A stretch of DNA of 64,000 nucleotides, taken from NCBI GenBank assembly GCA_965247735.1, contig CBDFHN010000002.1:4154001-4218000 (forward strand), read 5' to 3'. Source of the DNA: JAOXRU01 sp965247735 (lineage in GTDB: Bacteria; Bacteroidota; Bacteroidia; Flavobacteriales; Flavobacteriaceae). Positions 7,825-14,525 of the stretch are shown here, piece by piece; the stretch's first letter is position 1, and each line of letters begins with the position of its first letter. A program made the position numbers and the translations under genes. The notes beneath the pieces were generated by a model that saw nothing but the letters and a program-made list of their open reading frames with translations, searched no databases and had not been told where the DNA came from.

Positions 7825-8637
7825 GTGAAAGGACTTGAAATCATAAAAGATTATTACAAACCGATTCAGCCAACTGTTAAAACTGGCGATACGGAAGTAA
7901 TTTATCAAGAAATTGAACCTGATAAAGAAATAGAAAATTTGGTGTATTGTTTTTGGCAACTCAAAACACAAAAGTCGCTAGATCAGGATTTTGTTTATAG
8001 TGTGGTTTCAGACGGGTGTATCGATATTTTTTTTGAGCATAAGCAAGCATCCGAAAGTTTTGTAATGGGGTTTTGCAGGAAGTATACAGCGTTCTCTATA
8101 GGCAAAGAGTTTAATTATGTAGGAATTAGATTTTTACCTTCTGCCTTTCCTCTTTTGTTTGAAGTGGATGCTAAAACGTTGAGTAATAAATCACAAGAAT
8201 TGAAACAGATTTTGCCTAAATTTTCAGATTGGATTGCAGCTACAATGCTATCATCAGAAGGGTTTGATACTATAGTGAAAGATTTAAATCGGAAATTGAT
8301 AGATTTGGCAAATAAACAAGACTTTAAGTATGACCAGCGCTTTTTCAATTCATTAAATCTTATTTTCCAAAAGAATGGCTTTTTGGATACAGAAAAAGAT
8401 CTAAATACAGGGCTAAGTCCTAGACAACTTCGTAGAATTTTTAATTTCTATATCGGGACAACAGCAAAAAGTTTTAGTAATGTTGTTCGTTTTCAGTATA
8501 TTTTAAATGCAAAACCTTCAAGACAGAGCCTAAAGGAGAGTAAATTGTATTTTGATGTTGGATTCTTCGATCAAGCGCATTTTATTAAAAACTTTAAAAG
8601 ATTTTACGGTGTAACACCTTCCGAAGCTTTCCAATAG
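7825..8637 (+). CDS. AraC family transcriptional regulator (DUF6597-type sensor domain)
   Basis: About 270 aa. The N-terminal domain (FWQLKTQKSL, VSDGCIDIFFEHKQ, GIRFLPSAFP) fits the DUF6597-type sensor domain often found in such regulators. A C-terminal AraC helix-turn-helix spans about residues 190-270 (LSPRQLRRIFNFYIGTTAKS and DVGFFDQAHFIKNFKRFYGVTPSE). No ATG exists at the 5' end: candidate starts are GTG 7825 (giving MKGLEIIKDYY) and TTG 7774. GTG was preferred because the protein then opens like family members. Downstream lies a perfect dyad and the VOC gene, its probable target. Confidence 0.85.
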   Translation: MKGLEIIKDYYKPIQPTVKTGDTEVIYQEIEPDKEIENLVYCFWQLKTQKSLDQDFVYSVVSDGCIDIFFEHKQASESFVMGFCRKYTAFSIGKEFNYVGIRFLPSAFPLLFEVDAKTLSNKSQELKQILPKFSDWIAATMLSSEGFDTIVKDLNRKLIDLANKQDFKYDQRFFNSLNLIFQKNGFLDTEKDLNTGLSPRQLRRIFNFYIGTTAKSFSNVVRFQYILNAKPSRQSLKESKLYFDVGFFDQAHFIKNFKRFYGVTPSEAFQ

Positions 8638-8647
8638 ATTTTGTCCG

Positions 8648-8669
8648 ATTTTTACAATTCAGTAAAAAT
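8648..8669. promoter_or_regulatory. Candidate operator between the AraC-type and VOC genes
   Basis: ATTTTTAC (8648-8655) and GTAAAAAT (8662-8669) form a perfect 8-bp inverted repeat with a 6-bp spacer. It starts 10 bp after the AraC-type stop codon and ends 9 bp before the -7 element TAAATTTG. The position suits binding by the adjacent AraC-type regulator; this is inferred. Confidence 0.5.
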
Positions 8670-8678
8670 GTCTCATTC

Positions 8679-8686
8679 TAAATTTG
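8679..8686 (+). promoter_or_regulatory. -7 promoter element of the VOC gene
   Basis: TAAATTTG matches TAnnTTTG and lies 20 bp before the ATG at 8707. No well-placed TTG -33 element is seen; this fits a promoter that needs the adjacent regulator. Confidence 0.5.
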
Positions 8687-8706
8687 TACTAACAAAAATA
8701 TAGATA

Positions 8707-9159
8707 ATGAGGACATTATTATTAACCGTATTCTTTCTAATTGTAAGTTGGATGAATGCACAAACAATATATAAAATGAAATTTAACGCTGGAATAGTTA
8801 CTGAAAAACTAAGTGAAACTAAAGATTTTTATACAAATATATTGGGTTTTGGTGTAGGTTTTGAAAACGAATTCTATATCCTGATGCATACACCTGACCA
8901 ATCATCTGAAATCAGTTTTTTAAAACCCAATCATCCCAGTCAGAAACCAATTTTTCAATCACCTTTTAATGGCAAAGGAGTTTATTTAACAATTGAAGTT
9001 GAAGATGTAGATACCGTATATAAAGAATTAAAAGAAAAAGGAGTTGTAATGGAATTTGGAATTAGAGATGAACCTTGGGGAGATAGACATTTTGCTATTA
9101 TTGATCCAAACGGTATTGGAATTGATATAGTAACGTATACGATACCTGAAGAAGAATAA
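8707..9159 (+). CDS. Exported VOC (glyoxalase/bleomycin-resistance) superfamily protein
   Basis: This 150-aa protein is a single VOC domain (about residues 22-145). KFNAGIVTEKLSETKDFYTN opens the first beta-alpha-beta unit, LTIEVEDVDTVYKELKEKG the second, and DRHFAIIDPNGIGIDIV closes it with the metal-ligand-like glutamate region replaced by D. Unlike most VOC proteins it has a clear signal peptide (MRTLLLTVFFLIVSWMNAQ), so it likely acts in the periplasm. The substrate is unknown. It follows the AraC-type gene, an operator-like dyad and a -7 element, so induction by that regulator is likely. Confidence 0.85.
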   Translation: MRTLLLTVFFLIVSWMNAQTIYKMKFNAGIVTEKLSETKDFYTNILGFGVGFENEFYILMHTPDQSSEISFLKPNHPSQKPIFQSPFNGKGVYLTIEVEDVDTVYKELKEKGVVMEFGIRDEPWGDRHFAIIDPNGIGIDIVTYTIPEEE

Positions 9160-9240
9160 ACAAGAGCTTTACTTATTAAAAGCTTATTTGAGTATTCTAA
9201 AGATATTGTTTTGTTTTAGATTTAATATGTTTTTATATTT

Positions 9241-9335
9241 ATAATCTCCTAAATAAAAATGAATTGTCTAAGTTTATTTTGCTTATTTACATATATTTAG
9301 ACAGGAGAATTATGGGCTTGTGTACAGATTCTCCT
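9241..9335 (+). promoter_or_regulatory. Nested, mutually exclusive hairpins upstream of the amidohydrolase-like gene
   Basis: TGTCTAA (9265-9271) pairs with TTAGACA (9297-9303). Outside it, ATAATCTCC (9241-9249) can pair with GGAGAATTAT (9304-9313) with one bulge. The same AGGAGAAT (9303-9310) is also a perfect 8-bp partner for ATTCTCCT (9328-9335), 19 bp before the ATG at 9354. The two structures exclude each other, as in leader-RNA switches. Whether the region is transcribed is not shown. Confidence 0.45.
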
Positions 9336-9353
9336 TGATATTAATTTTGAAGT

Positions 9354-10100
9354 ATGAAAATATTTGATGCTCATTTCCATATCATAAATCCGCAATATCC
9401 ATTGTTTGAAAATAATGGATACTTACCACCAGATTTTACAATTAAGAATTATAAAGAGGAAACCGAACACCTAGAAATTGTGGGAGGAGCAATTGTTTCT
9501 GGCTCATTTCAGAAGTTTGATCAAAAGTATTTAATAGATGCTCTTAATAAGTTTGGAACAGGCTATTTTGGAGTTGCTAATATTCCATTAGAAATGAACC
9601 ATGATGAGTTAAACCAACTAAAGCAATCTAATATAGTTGCTGTTAGGTTTAATCTTAAACGTGGAGGTTCTGAGAGTATTGATAACCTTGTTAAATTATC
9701 AAACCATCTTTTTGATACCTATAATTGGCATACAGAACTATATGTGGATAGTAAAGATTTAAAAATGCTAAAACCAATACTCATGGAAATTCCACAATTT
9801 TCTATTGATCACCTTGGGTTATCTAAGAGCGGAATAAAAGAATTGTACTATTGGGCAGAAAAAGGTGTAAAAATTAAGGCAACAGGCTTTGGAAGGATAG
9901 ATTTTAATCCTTTAGCTGTTATGAAAAAAATATATAGTATTAATCCAAAATCCTTAATGTTTGGAACCGATTTGCCATCTACTAGAGCAGCAACTCCATT
10001 TACAATAAAAGATGTAGAACTCATAAAAGATAATTTTACAGAACCAGAACAGCAAAATATATTTTATAAGAATGCTGAAGAATGGTATGTAAAAAATTAA
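9354..10100 (+). CDS. Amidohydrolase-2-like TIM-barrel metal-dependent hydrolase
   Basis: This 248-aa cytoplasmic protein resembles the amidohydrolase-2 (PF04909-like) TIM-barrel family. The opening MKIFDAHFHI gives the HxH metal site at the end of strand 1, FSIDHLG provides a later histidine and FGTDLPSTRA the conserved aspartate of the last strands. Related enzymes hydrolyse lactones or decarboxylate aromatic acids; the substrate here is unknown. It is at the short end for the family. It is preceded by a structured leader (9241-9335) and followed by a frameshifted Tat-signal remnant, so a former downstream partner may have been lost. Confidence 0.8.
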   Translation: MKIFDAHFHIINPQYPLFENNGYLPPDFTIKNYKEETEHLEIVGGAIVSGSFQKFDQKYLIDALNKFGTGYFGVANIPLEMNHDELNQLKQSNIVAVRFNLKRGGSESIDNLVKLSNHLFDTYNWHTELYVDSKDLKMLKPILMEIPQFSIDHLGLSKSGIKELYYWAEKGVKIKATGFGRIDFNPLAVMKKIYSINPKSLMFGTDLPSTRAATPFTIKDVELIKDNFTEPEQQNIFYKNAEEWYVKN

Positions 10101-10126
10101 GGTAATAGTGCGTTTTAAAAAAAACA

Positions 10127-10203
10127 ATGACAAGAAGAGAAGCAATAAAACGAGAGGTATAGCTGCTTTAGTATTTACTTTACCGTTACCATTTGGAAGT
10201 TGA
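10127..10203 (+). pseudogene. Remnant of a Tat-signal protein, frameshifted
   Basis: ATG at 10127 encodes MTRREAIK, the start of a twin-arginine signal. After a 2-nt insertion (or equivalent) the +2 frame continues RGIAALVFTLPLPFGS and then meets TGA at 10203. Together this is a typical flavobacterial Tat signal peptide with nothing behind it. It lies 27 bp after the amidohydrolase-like gene, in its orientation, so it is probably the left-over 5' end of a deleted exported enzyme. Confidence 0.6.
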
Positions 10204-10299
10204 AAAAAATGCTTAGGAAGAGTTTTACGTATTGATAAAGTAAAAATTGTATTGATGGTTTTGCATTTTCATATTTATGGATAGTTTTACCCTATTTTA
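10204..10299. other. Non-coding stretch
   Basis: No gene or clear motif is seen between the Tat remnant and repeat copy C. Confidence 0.5.
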
Positions 10300-10422
10300 G
10301 TTCAAAGTTTATAGATTTTTTGCATGTGTATTCTTCTGATTGTTGTCTGTATGTTTTTTATATTTAAGGTAGCTATATTGGAAATAAACGTGAAATGGTG
10401 TTTGTTTTATTATTGTATGTCT
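10300..10422 (+). repeat. Dispersed intergenic repeat, copy C
   Basis: This is homologous to copy B (4718-4840) over its full length and to copy A (2005-2085) over the core. Here one frame is open through the core (CILLIVVCMFFIFKVAILEI), suggesting an origin in a membrane-protein coding segment. It lies about 130 bp upstream of the DUF6326-like gene. Confidence 0.7.
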
Positions 10423-10464
10423 GCAGGAAATAAGGTTTCTCTAGCAATTCTTTAAAAAAAATAT

Positions 10465-10504
10465 CAGACGCGCTAGGCAACTATTTGAATGATAGTTACG
10501 TCTG
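10465..10504 (+). promoter_or_regulatory. Two-part hairpin upstream of the DUF6326-like gene
   Basis: CAGACG (10465-10470) pairs with CGTCTG (10499-10504), and AACTAT (10479-10484) with ATAGTT (10492-10497) inside it. The internal loop is asymmetric. A -7-like TAAGTTTG (10540-10547) lies only 6 bp before the ATG at 10554. The role is unknown. Confidence 0.4.
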
Positions 10505-10553
10505 TATAGGTGTATAGGAACTTTATGTTCGGTAACCAATAAGTTTGTAAACT

Positions 10554-10955
10554 ATGTTAGAAAATCCAAAAGTAAATATCAAAATTAAACTTGCAGCCTT
10601 ATGGACATCGGTATTGTTTTGTTATATCTATGGTGATTATTTTGAGTTATATGCCCCTGGAAAAATAGATAGTCTTGTAACGGGTGAGAATACCTTAGAT
10701 AGCCCAACCAAGTTATTGATAGCATCCATTGTTTTGGCAATTCCTGCAATAATGATAGCGTTATCAGTTATTTTAAATCCAAAAATTAACCGAATCCTAA
10801 ATATTATTTTCGGGATCGTATTTACACTTATAATGATGCTTATAGCAATTAACTCTTTAACTGCTTGGTATAGTTTTTATGTTTTTCTAGCAGTTTTAGA
10901 AAGCCTAATTACAATTTTAATAATATGGTACGCTTGGAAATGGCCAAAGAAATAA
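10554..10955 (+). CDS. DUF6326-like membrane protein
   Basis: This 133-aa protein has four transmembrane helices (about residues 10-28, 52-72, 78-98 and 103-127). The N-terminal KVNIKIKLAALWTSVLFCYI, the YGDYFELYAPGKID loop and the C-terminal WYAWKWPKK match my memory of the DUF6326 family of small Bacteroidota and Actinobacteria membrane proteins. No function is known. It is followed 30 bp later by the DUF4386 gene, and the pair likely forms a two-gene operon. Confidence 0.7.
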   Translation: MLENPKVNIKIKLAALWTSVLFCYIYGDYFELYAPGKIDSLVTGENTLDSPTKLLIASIVLAIPAIMIALSVILNPKINRILNIIFGIVFTLIMMLIAINSLTAWYSFYVFLAVLESLITILIIWYAWKWPKK

Positions 10956-10985
10956 TAGAAAAAGAATAACTTTAAGTATATAACT

Positions 10986-11690
10986 ATGACACCAAGAAAT
11001 AAAACAGCTAGAGTAGCTGGCATATTCTATTTAGTGCTTATCATAAGTGGAATAATTAACCTTGTATATATTCCTTCCCAGTTGATCGTTTGGAAAAGTG
11101 CTTCAAAAACACTTGATAATATTACCAGTTCTGAATTGTTGTTTAGATTAGGAATTGTTAGTGGTATTATAACCTTTTTAGCTTTCCTGTTTTTACCTTT
11201 GGTTTTGTACAAATTATTACATGAGGTAAATAAAGTTCAGGCTAAGCTTATGGTGATTTTTGTACTGGTAAGTATACCTATTTCTTTTATGAATATCTTG
11301 AACAAGTTTTCTGTTTTAACACTAATCAATAAAGCAGATTATTTGGAGAAAATGGGAAGTACAGAATTGCAGACTCAGGTGATGTTGTCTCTTGATCAGT
11401 ATAATAACGGAATTGAAATATCGCAAATATTCTGGGGGCTTTGGCTATTTCCTTTTGGGTATTTAGTGTATAAATCGGGTTTCCTTCCTAAACTTCTAGG
11501 GATTCTGTTAATGGCTGGTTGCTTTGGATATTTGATAACTTTTTTTGGTGGCTTTTTGTATTCAGGTTTTAATGGTACTATTTTATCTGATATTGTTGGA
11601 ATACCGGCTTCAGTTGGAGAAATAGGGATCTGTTTGTGGCTTTTAATAATGGGAACCAATAAGCTGAGTTTTGGAAAAAAGGTTAGTTAG
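10986..11690 (+). CDS. DUF4386 domain-containing membrane protein
   Basis: This 234-aa protein has six predicted transmembrane helices. The opening KTARVAGIFYLVLIISGI, the middle QIFWGLWLFPFGYLVYKSGFLP and the following LGILLMAGCFGYL are characteristic of DUF4386. Members are integral membrane proteins of unknown function. It is the last + strand gene of the accessory region. Its 3' end faces the DNA-repair operon on the other strand, leaving only 53 bp between stop codons. Confidence 0.85.
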   Translation: MTPRNKTARVAGIFYLVLIISGIINLVYIPSQLIVWKSASKTLDNITSSELLFRLGIVSGIITFLAFLFLPLVLYKLLHEVNKVQAKLMVIFVLVSIPISFMNILNKFSVLTLINKADYLEKMGSTELQTQVMLSLDQYNNGIEISQIFWGLWLFPFGYLVYKSGFLPKLLGILLMAGCFGYLITFFGGFLYSGFNGTILSDIVGIPASVGEIGICLWLLIMGTNKLSFGKKVS

Positions 11691-11743
11691 GTGGTGCTGT
11701 TTTTCTGTGCTGGCTGAGATAAAAAATAAACTAAAAGTATTGA

Positions 11744-12409
11744 TTACAACAACCGCAAAGCTTCCTTTTTACTCAAAGGTTGTAATTCTGTTTTTGCTAC
11801 AAAATCTATTACCCATTTTGGATTGGTTCTGCTGTATTCTCGCAATACCCATCCTATGGCTTTGTTGATAAAAAAATCTTTTGATCCCAATAGTTGATTT
11901 ATTGTAGAGGCTAAAAATTGTGTATCCATTTGGTCTTTGGCTTTTAGCTGATAGAGCAAGCAACAACGTTGCAACCATATATTTCCTGATGCTATCCATT
12001 TGGCAGTAATAGGGTCTCTTTGTTCAGGGAATTTTATGAAATAAGCAACGATAAGCTTTGTTGCGATAAAATCTATAGTATCCCACCAGGAGTTATGAGT
12101 AACCATATATTCTAAAAGTTCACAATCTTCTTTCTGAAATGTACTAGTATATTTAAAGAGTAGCTCTTGAGCAAAAAGATGATAGTCTCGTTGTGGTTTT
12201 TCCCAGAGTAAGGTTATGAGTTTGGTAATATCTTTTTTCTCGGGTAAATATGTTTTTACTAAAAAAGGTTTTTGTGCTAGTCTACGTTCAGGAGTTTTCA
12301 TACCGTAATATTCAAACTTACCGCGCATATAGGCTTTTTGTTGTGCTGCAATAGTTAGATTTCCGCTTTTTTGAAACTCGGTACTTAGGGTGTTGATATA
12401 GTCTTGCAT
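11744..12409 (-). CDS. AlkD-like DNA alkylation repair protein
   Basis: This 221-aa all-helical HEAT-like repeat protein matches the DNA alkylation repair (AlkC/AlkD-like, PF08713) family, which are glycosylases that excise bulky or positively charged alkylated purines. Recognisable parts are the N-terminal KAYMRGKFEYYGMKTPERR, the central WWDTIDFIATKLI, and KAIGWVLREYSRTNPKWVIDF near the C-terminus. The WD and R residues there align with the DNA-facing concave surface. It is the last gene of a six-gene alkylation-repair operon, starting 2 bp after the 156-aa gene. Confidence 0.88.
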   Translation of the reverse strand: MQDYINTLSTEFQKSGNLTIAAQQKAYMRGKFEYYGMKTPERRLAQKPFLVKTYLPEKKDITKLITLLWEKPQRDYHLFAQELLFKYTSTFQKEDCELLEYMVTHNSWWDTIDFIATKLIVAYFIKFPEQRDPITAKWIASGNIWLQRCCLLYQLKAKDQMDTQFLASTINQLLGSKDFFINKAIGWVLREYSRTNPKWVIDFVAKTELQPLSKKEALRLL

Positions 12410-12411
12410 TG

Positions 12412-12882
12412 TTATAGTTCTTCTAAAGCTAGGTTATAATCGTATTGTAGATCTTCGTGTAGGCTAGTGATGCTCTTTTTTATAAGCGTTAATTGGCGTT
12501 GGTAAAGGTTTACCAATTGTACACTTCCAGACATAGAGGGCCTTATGTATTTTAGTTCACTACAAAAATGGAGTAATAGTTCAATTTCTGTTTCTTTCTT
12601 TTTGGAATAACGAATGTATTTTTTAGTATTCCGTAATATCTTACGAATACTCTTTTTCATAAAATAGTAGGTCTTAGTGTTGATTTCACTAAACTCTTGT
12701 GTGATTTCTGTTTTTATGCCTGTTATATATCCTGTTTCGTTATCTGCTTCATAAAGTAAATAGGTAAGGAGTTCCTTATTTTCTTTTTTAAACTTAGATA
12801 GTGCTAAGCATATGTTTAACAGTTCCTCAGAAGAACGATGTCCTAATTCTTGTTTTAATTCTCTTACTGTAGCTGCTTTCAT
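12412..12882 (-). CDS. Unknown 156-aa protein in the alkylation-repair operon
   Basis: I do not recognise a named family. The protein is highly charged and predicted all-helical, with no signal peptide, membrane helix or metal motif. The opening KAATVRELKQELGHRSSEELLNICLALSKFKKENKELLTY could be a short repeat-like helical region. A basic middle part (KKSIRKILRNTKKYIRYSKKKE) could bind nucleic acid. It lies between alkB (92 bp upstream) and the AlkD-like gene (2 bp downstream), so a role in DNA repair is inferred from context only. Confidence 0.7.
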   Translation of the reverse strand: MKAATVRELKQELGHRSSEELLNICLALSKFKKENKELLTYLLYEADNETGYITGIKTEITQEFSEINTKTYYFMKKSIRKILRNTKKYIRYSKKKETEIELLLHFCSELKYIRPSMSGSVQLVNLYQRQLTLIKKSITSLHEDLQYDYNLALEEL

Positions 12883-12974
12883 GTGTGAAATATAGTAAAA
12901 AAAGAAAAGTTAAAGAGGAAAAAAATAAAGAGAGAATAAGTTAAGAAGATAAAAAGTACTATTATAGTATAGCA

Positions 12975-13577
12975 CTATTCAATAATAGTTCTAAATGTTA
13001 AATTTATTCTTGGCATTGTTGTTTTTTTTGTTGGTGGTAACCGATGTAACCAATGCGTTTGTGTTGTACCTTTCATGAGCAATAAACTTCCTTTTTCTAA
13101 GACTAGCGAAACCGTTTGTTTACTTTCTTTATGTTTAAAAGAAAATTTACGTTCTGCGCCAAAAGTTAGTGAAGCAATGGTAGTATCTTTTCCTAGTTTT
13201 TTTTCATCATCGCTATGCCAAGCCATGCCTTCGTCTCCAGAATGATAAAGATTGAGTAAACAGGAGTTAAAAACGGTACCCGAAATATCTTCAACCAGTT
13301 TTTTTAATGCTATGAGTTCTGCTGTCCATGTTAATGCTACTTTGGTAGTATTGGAGTAGGTATAGTCATAGTTATGATCTCCATACCAAGCTACCTTTCT
13401 TTTGGTAATAATTTTCTTTCCAAAAATAATGGCTTCATCATTTTTCCACGCTATTGTTTCCAGTAACGTTTTAAAATACTGTTGCGCTTCTATAGTATTT
13501 AAAATAGCCCCATGGTAGGTTACTTCCCCATCATAAGGCAATAGATTGTTGTTGTTATCAGTATTAAATAAGTCCAT
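12975..13577 (-). CDS. alkB: AlkB-like alpha-ketoglutarate-dependent DNA dioxygenase
   Basis: This 200-aa 2OG-Fe(II) dioxygenase reverses N1-methyladenine and N3-methylcytosine lesions by oxidative demethylation. Visible motifs are AWYGDHNYDYTYS (substrate loop), AWHSDDE (HxD iron ligands) and HWLHRLPPT (the distal histidine region), with PRINLTFR holding the 2OG-binding arginines. ATG 13577 (MDLFN) was chosen because AlkB proteins of this group start this way; an upstream ATG at 13598 would add seven residues. It overlaps the Ada metal-binding gene by 14 bp, indicating a tight operon. Confidence 0.92.
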   Translation of the reverse strand: MDLFNTDNNNNLLPYDGEVTYHGAILNTIEAQQYFKTLLETIAWKNDEAIIFGKKIITKRKVAWYGDHNYDYTYSNTTKVALTWTAELIALKKLVEDISGTVFNSCLLNLYHSGDEGMAWHSDDEKKLGKDTTIASLTFGAERKFSFKHKESKQTVSLVLEKGSLLLMKGTTQTHWLHRLPPTKKTTMPRINLTFRTIIE

Positions 13578-13809
13578 CTTTCCACAATTTATAAGCATTT
13601 CTCATGCAATGTCCACAAGGACGATAGCCATTACTTAGCGCATCTTTTTTGTTCTTAAAAAACACTCTATTTTCTTTTTTCATTCTCTTCCCAGATTTAC
13701 AGCTTAAAGTACCATAAATTTTTAATTTAGAGTTTCCTCCATATGCAATTTCAGAATTCTTTATCTTTTTAAATACAATGGTAGTACTTATGTCAACGTG
13801 TTTTACCAT
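13564..13809 (-). CDS. Stand-alone Ada metal-binding domain protein
   Basis: This 81-aa protein corresponds to the N-terminal metal-binding domain of Ada, which in full-length Ada takes methyl groups from phosphotriesters. Residues 31-68 hold the core: IYGTLSCKSGKRMKKENRVF, then GYRPCGHC. Only three cysteines are present (37, 65, 68). The second cysteine of the first pair is missing, so zinc binding would need another ligand (His67 is near). The rest of Ada is encoded two genes upstream as an AraC-methyltransferase fusion, so Ada is split here. It starts 2 bp after the 2OG oxygenase gene. Confidence 0.8.
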   Translation of the reverse strand: MVKHVDISTTIVFKKIKNSEIAYGGNSKLKIYGTLSCKSGKRMKKENRVFFKNKKDALSNGYRPCGHCMRNAYKLWKDGLI

Positions 13810-13811
13810 AA

Positions 13812-14525
13812 TTAACTAGTAGCATCATGAAAAATAATACCTAACGTATGTCGTTCTCCACTATGTACTTCACTAACACCATGCTTCATAGGTGCTCTAT
13901 AATATCCTTTTACACCTTTTATAGGGCGAAAATTAGTAGTAAAGATAAGCATATCTCCCTTTTTGGGAGAAAGTACTATGGCTTTAGTTTGTGCTCTTGG
14001 TATCTGTTGTGTTAATACAAATTCGCCTCCAGTATAATCTGTGTTTGCTTCATTTAAGAAAACTACGGTTTGCAGTGGAAAATAGATATCGCCGTATAAA
14101 TCTTGATGGAGCGTGTTAAAACCACCTTTATTGTATTTAAGTATTAATGGGGTAGGTAGTAGTTGATTGTTATTATGACATTGGTTTTGTAACTCTTGTA
14201 GTGTTGTTGGAAATGTAGTATTAGTTTTAAGCGCTTTCATCCAGAGGTTTGCTATTGGAGCTAATTTTGGGTAGAGCGTCTCTCTAATAGTTTGAATGAT
14301 TTTTGGAAGAGGGTATTTATAATATTTATAAGCACCTTTTCCAAACCGATACCGCTCCATGATTACCGTTTTGCGATATAATGCATCGGCAGTAAAATTG
14401 GTAATAAGATCTTGACATTCTTGTGAATTAAGGATATTAGGTACAATTGCATATCCTTTCTGATTGATTTCTTCTGCTATTACTTGCCAATCTATTTGAT
14501 TTAGTTTGTTTTTTATAATCTTCAT
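13812..14525 (-). CDS. 2OG-Fe(II) oxygenase associated with alkylation repair
   Basis: This 237-aa enzyme has the double-stranded beta-helix fold of 2OG-Fe(II) oxygenases. Iron ligands are seen in TLHQDLYGD (HxD) and in the distal histidine of KHGVSEV; the arginine of GERHTLGIIFHDA would bind 2-oxoglutarate, and KKGDMLIFTT is a typical beta-strand of the core. The opening QIDWQVIAEEINQKGYAIVP is typical of this repair-linked family. Its ATG overlaps the upstream Ada-like stop codon (ATGA), so translation is coupled. Its substrate is not known; its place between Ada and AlkB suggests a second demethylase or a modifier of repair proteins. Confidence 0.85.
   Translation of the reverse strand: MKIIKNKLNQIDWQVIAEEINQKGYAIVPNILNSQECQDLITNFTADALYRKTVIMERYRFGKGAYKYYKYPLPKIIQTIRETLYPKLAPIANLWMKALKTNTTFPTTLQELQNQCHNNNQLLPTPLILKYNKGGFNTLHQDLYGDIYFPLQTVVFLNEANTDYTGGEFVLTQQIPRAQTKAIVLSPKKGDMLIFTTNFRPIKGVKGYYRAPMKHGVSEVHSGERHTLGIIFHDATS

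Noticed and set aside
13577..13598. Longer AlkB start (ATG 13598)
   Set aside because: It would add seven residues not seen in AlkB proteins of this type and enlarge the overlap with the Ada-domain gene.
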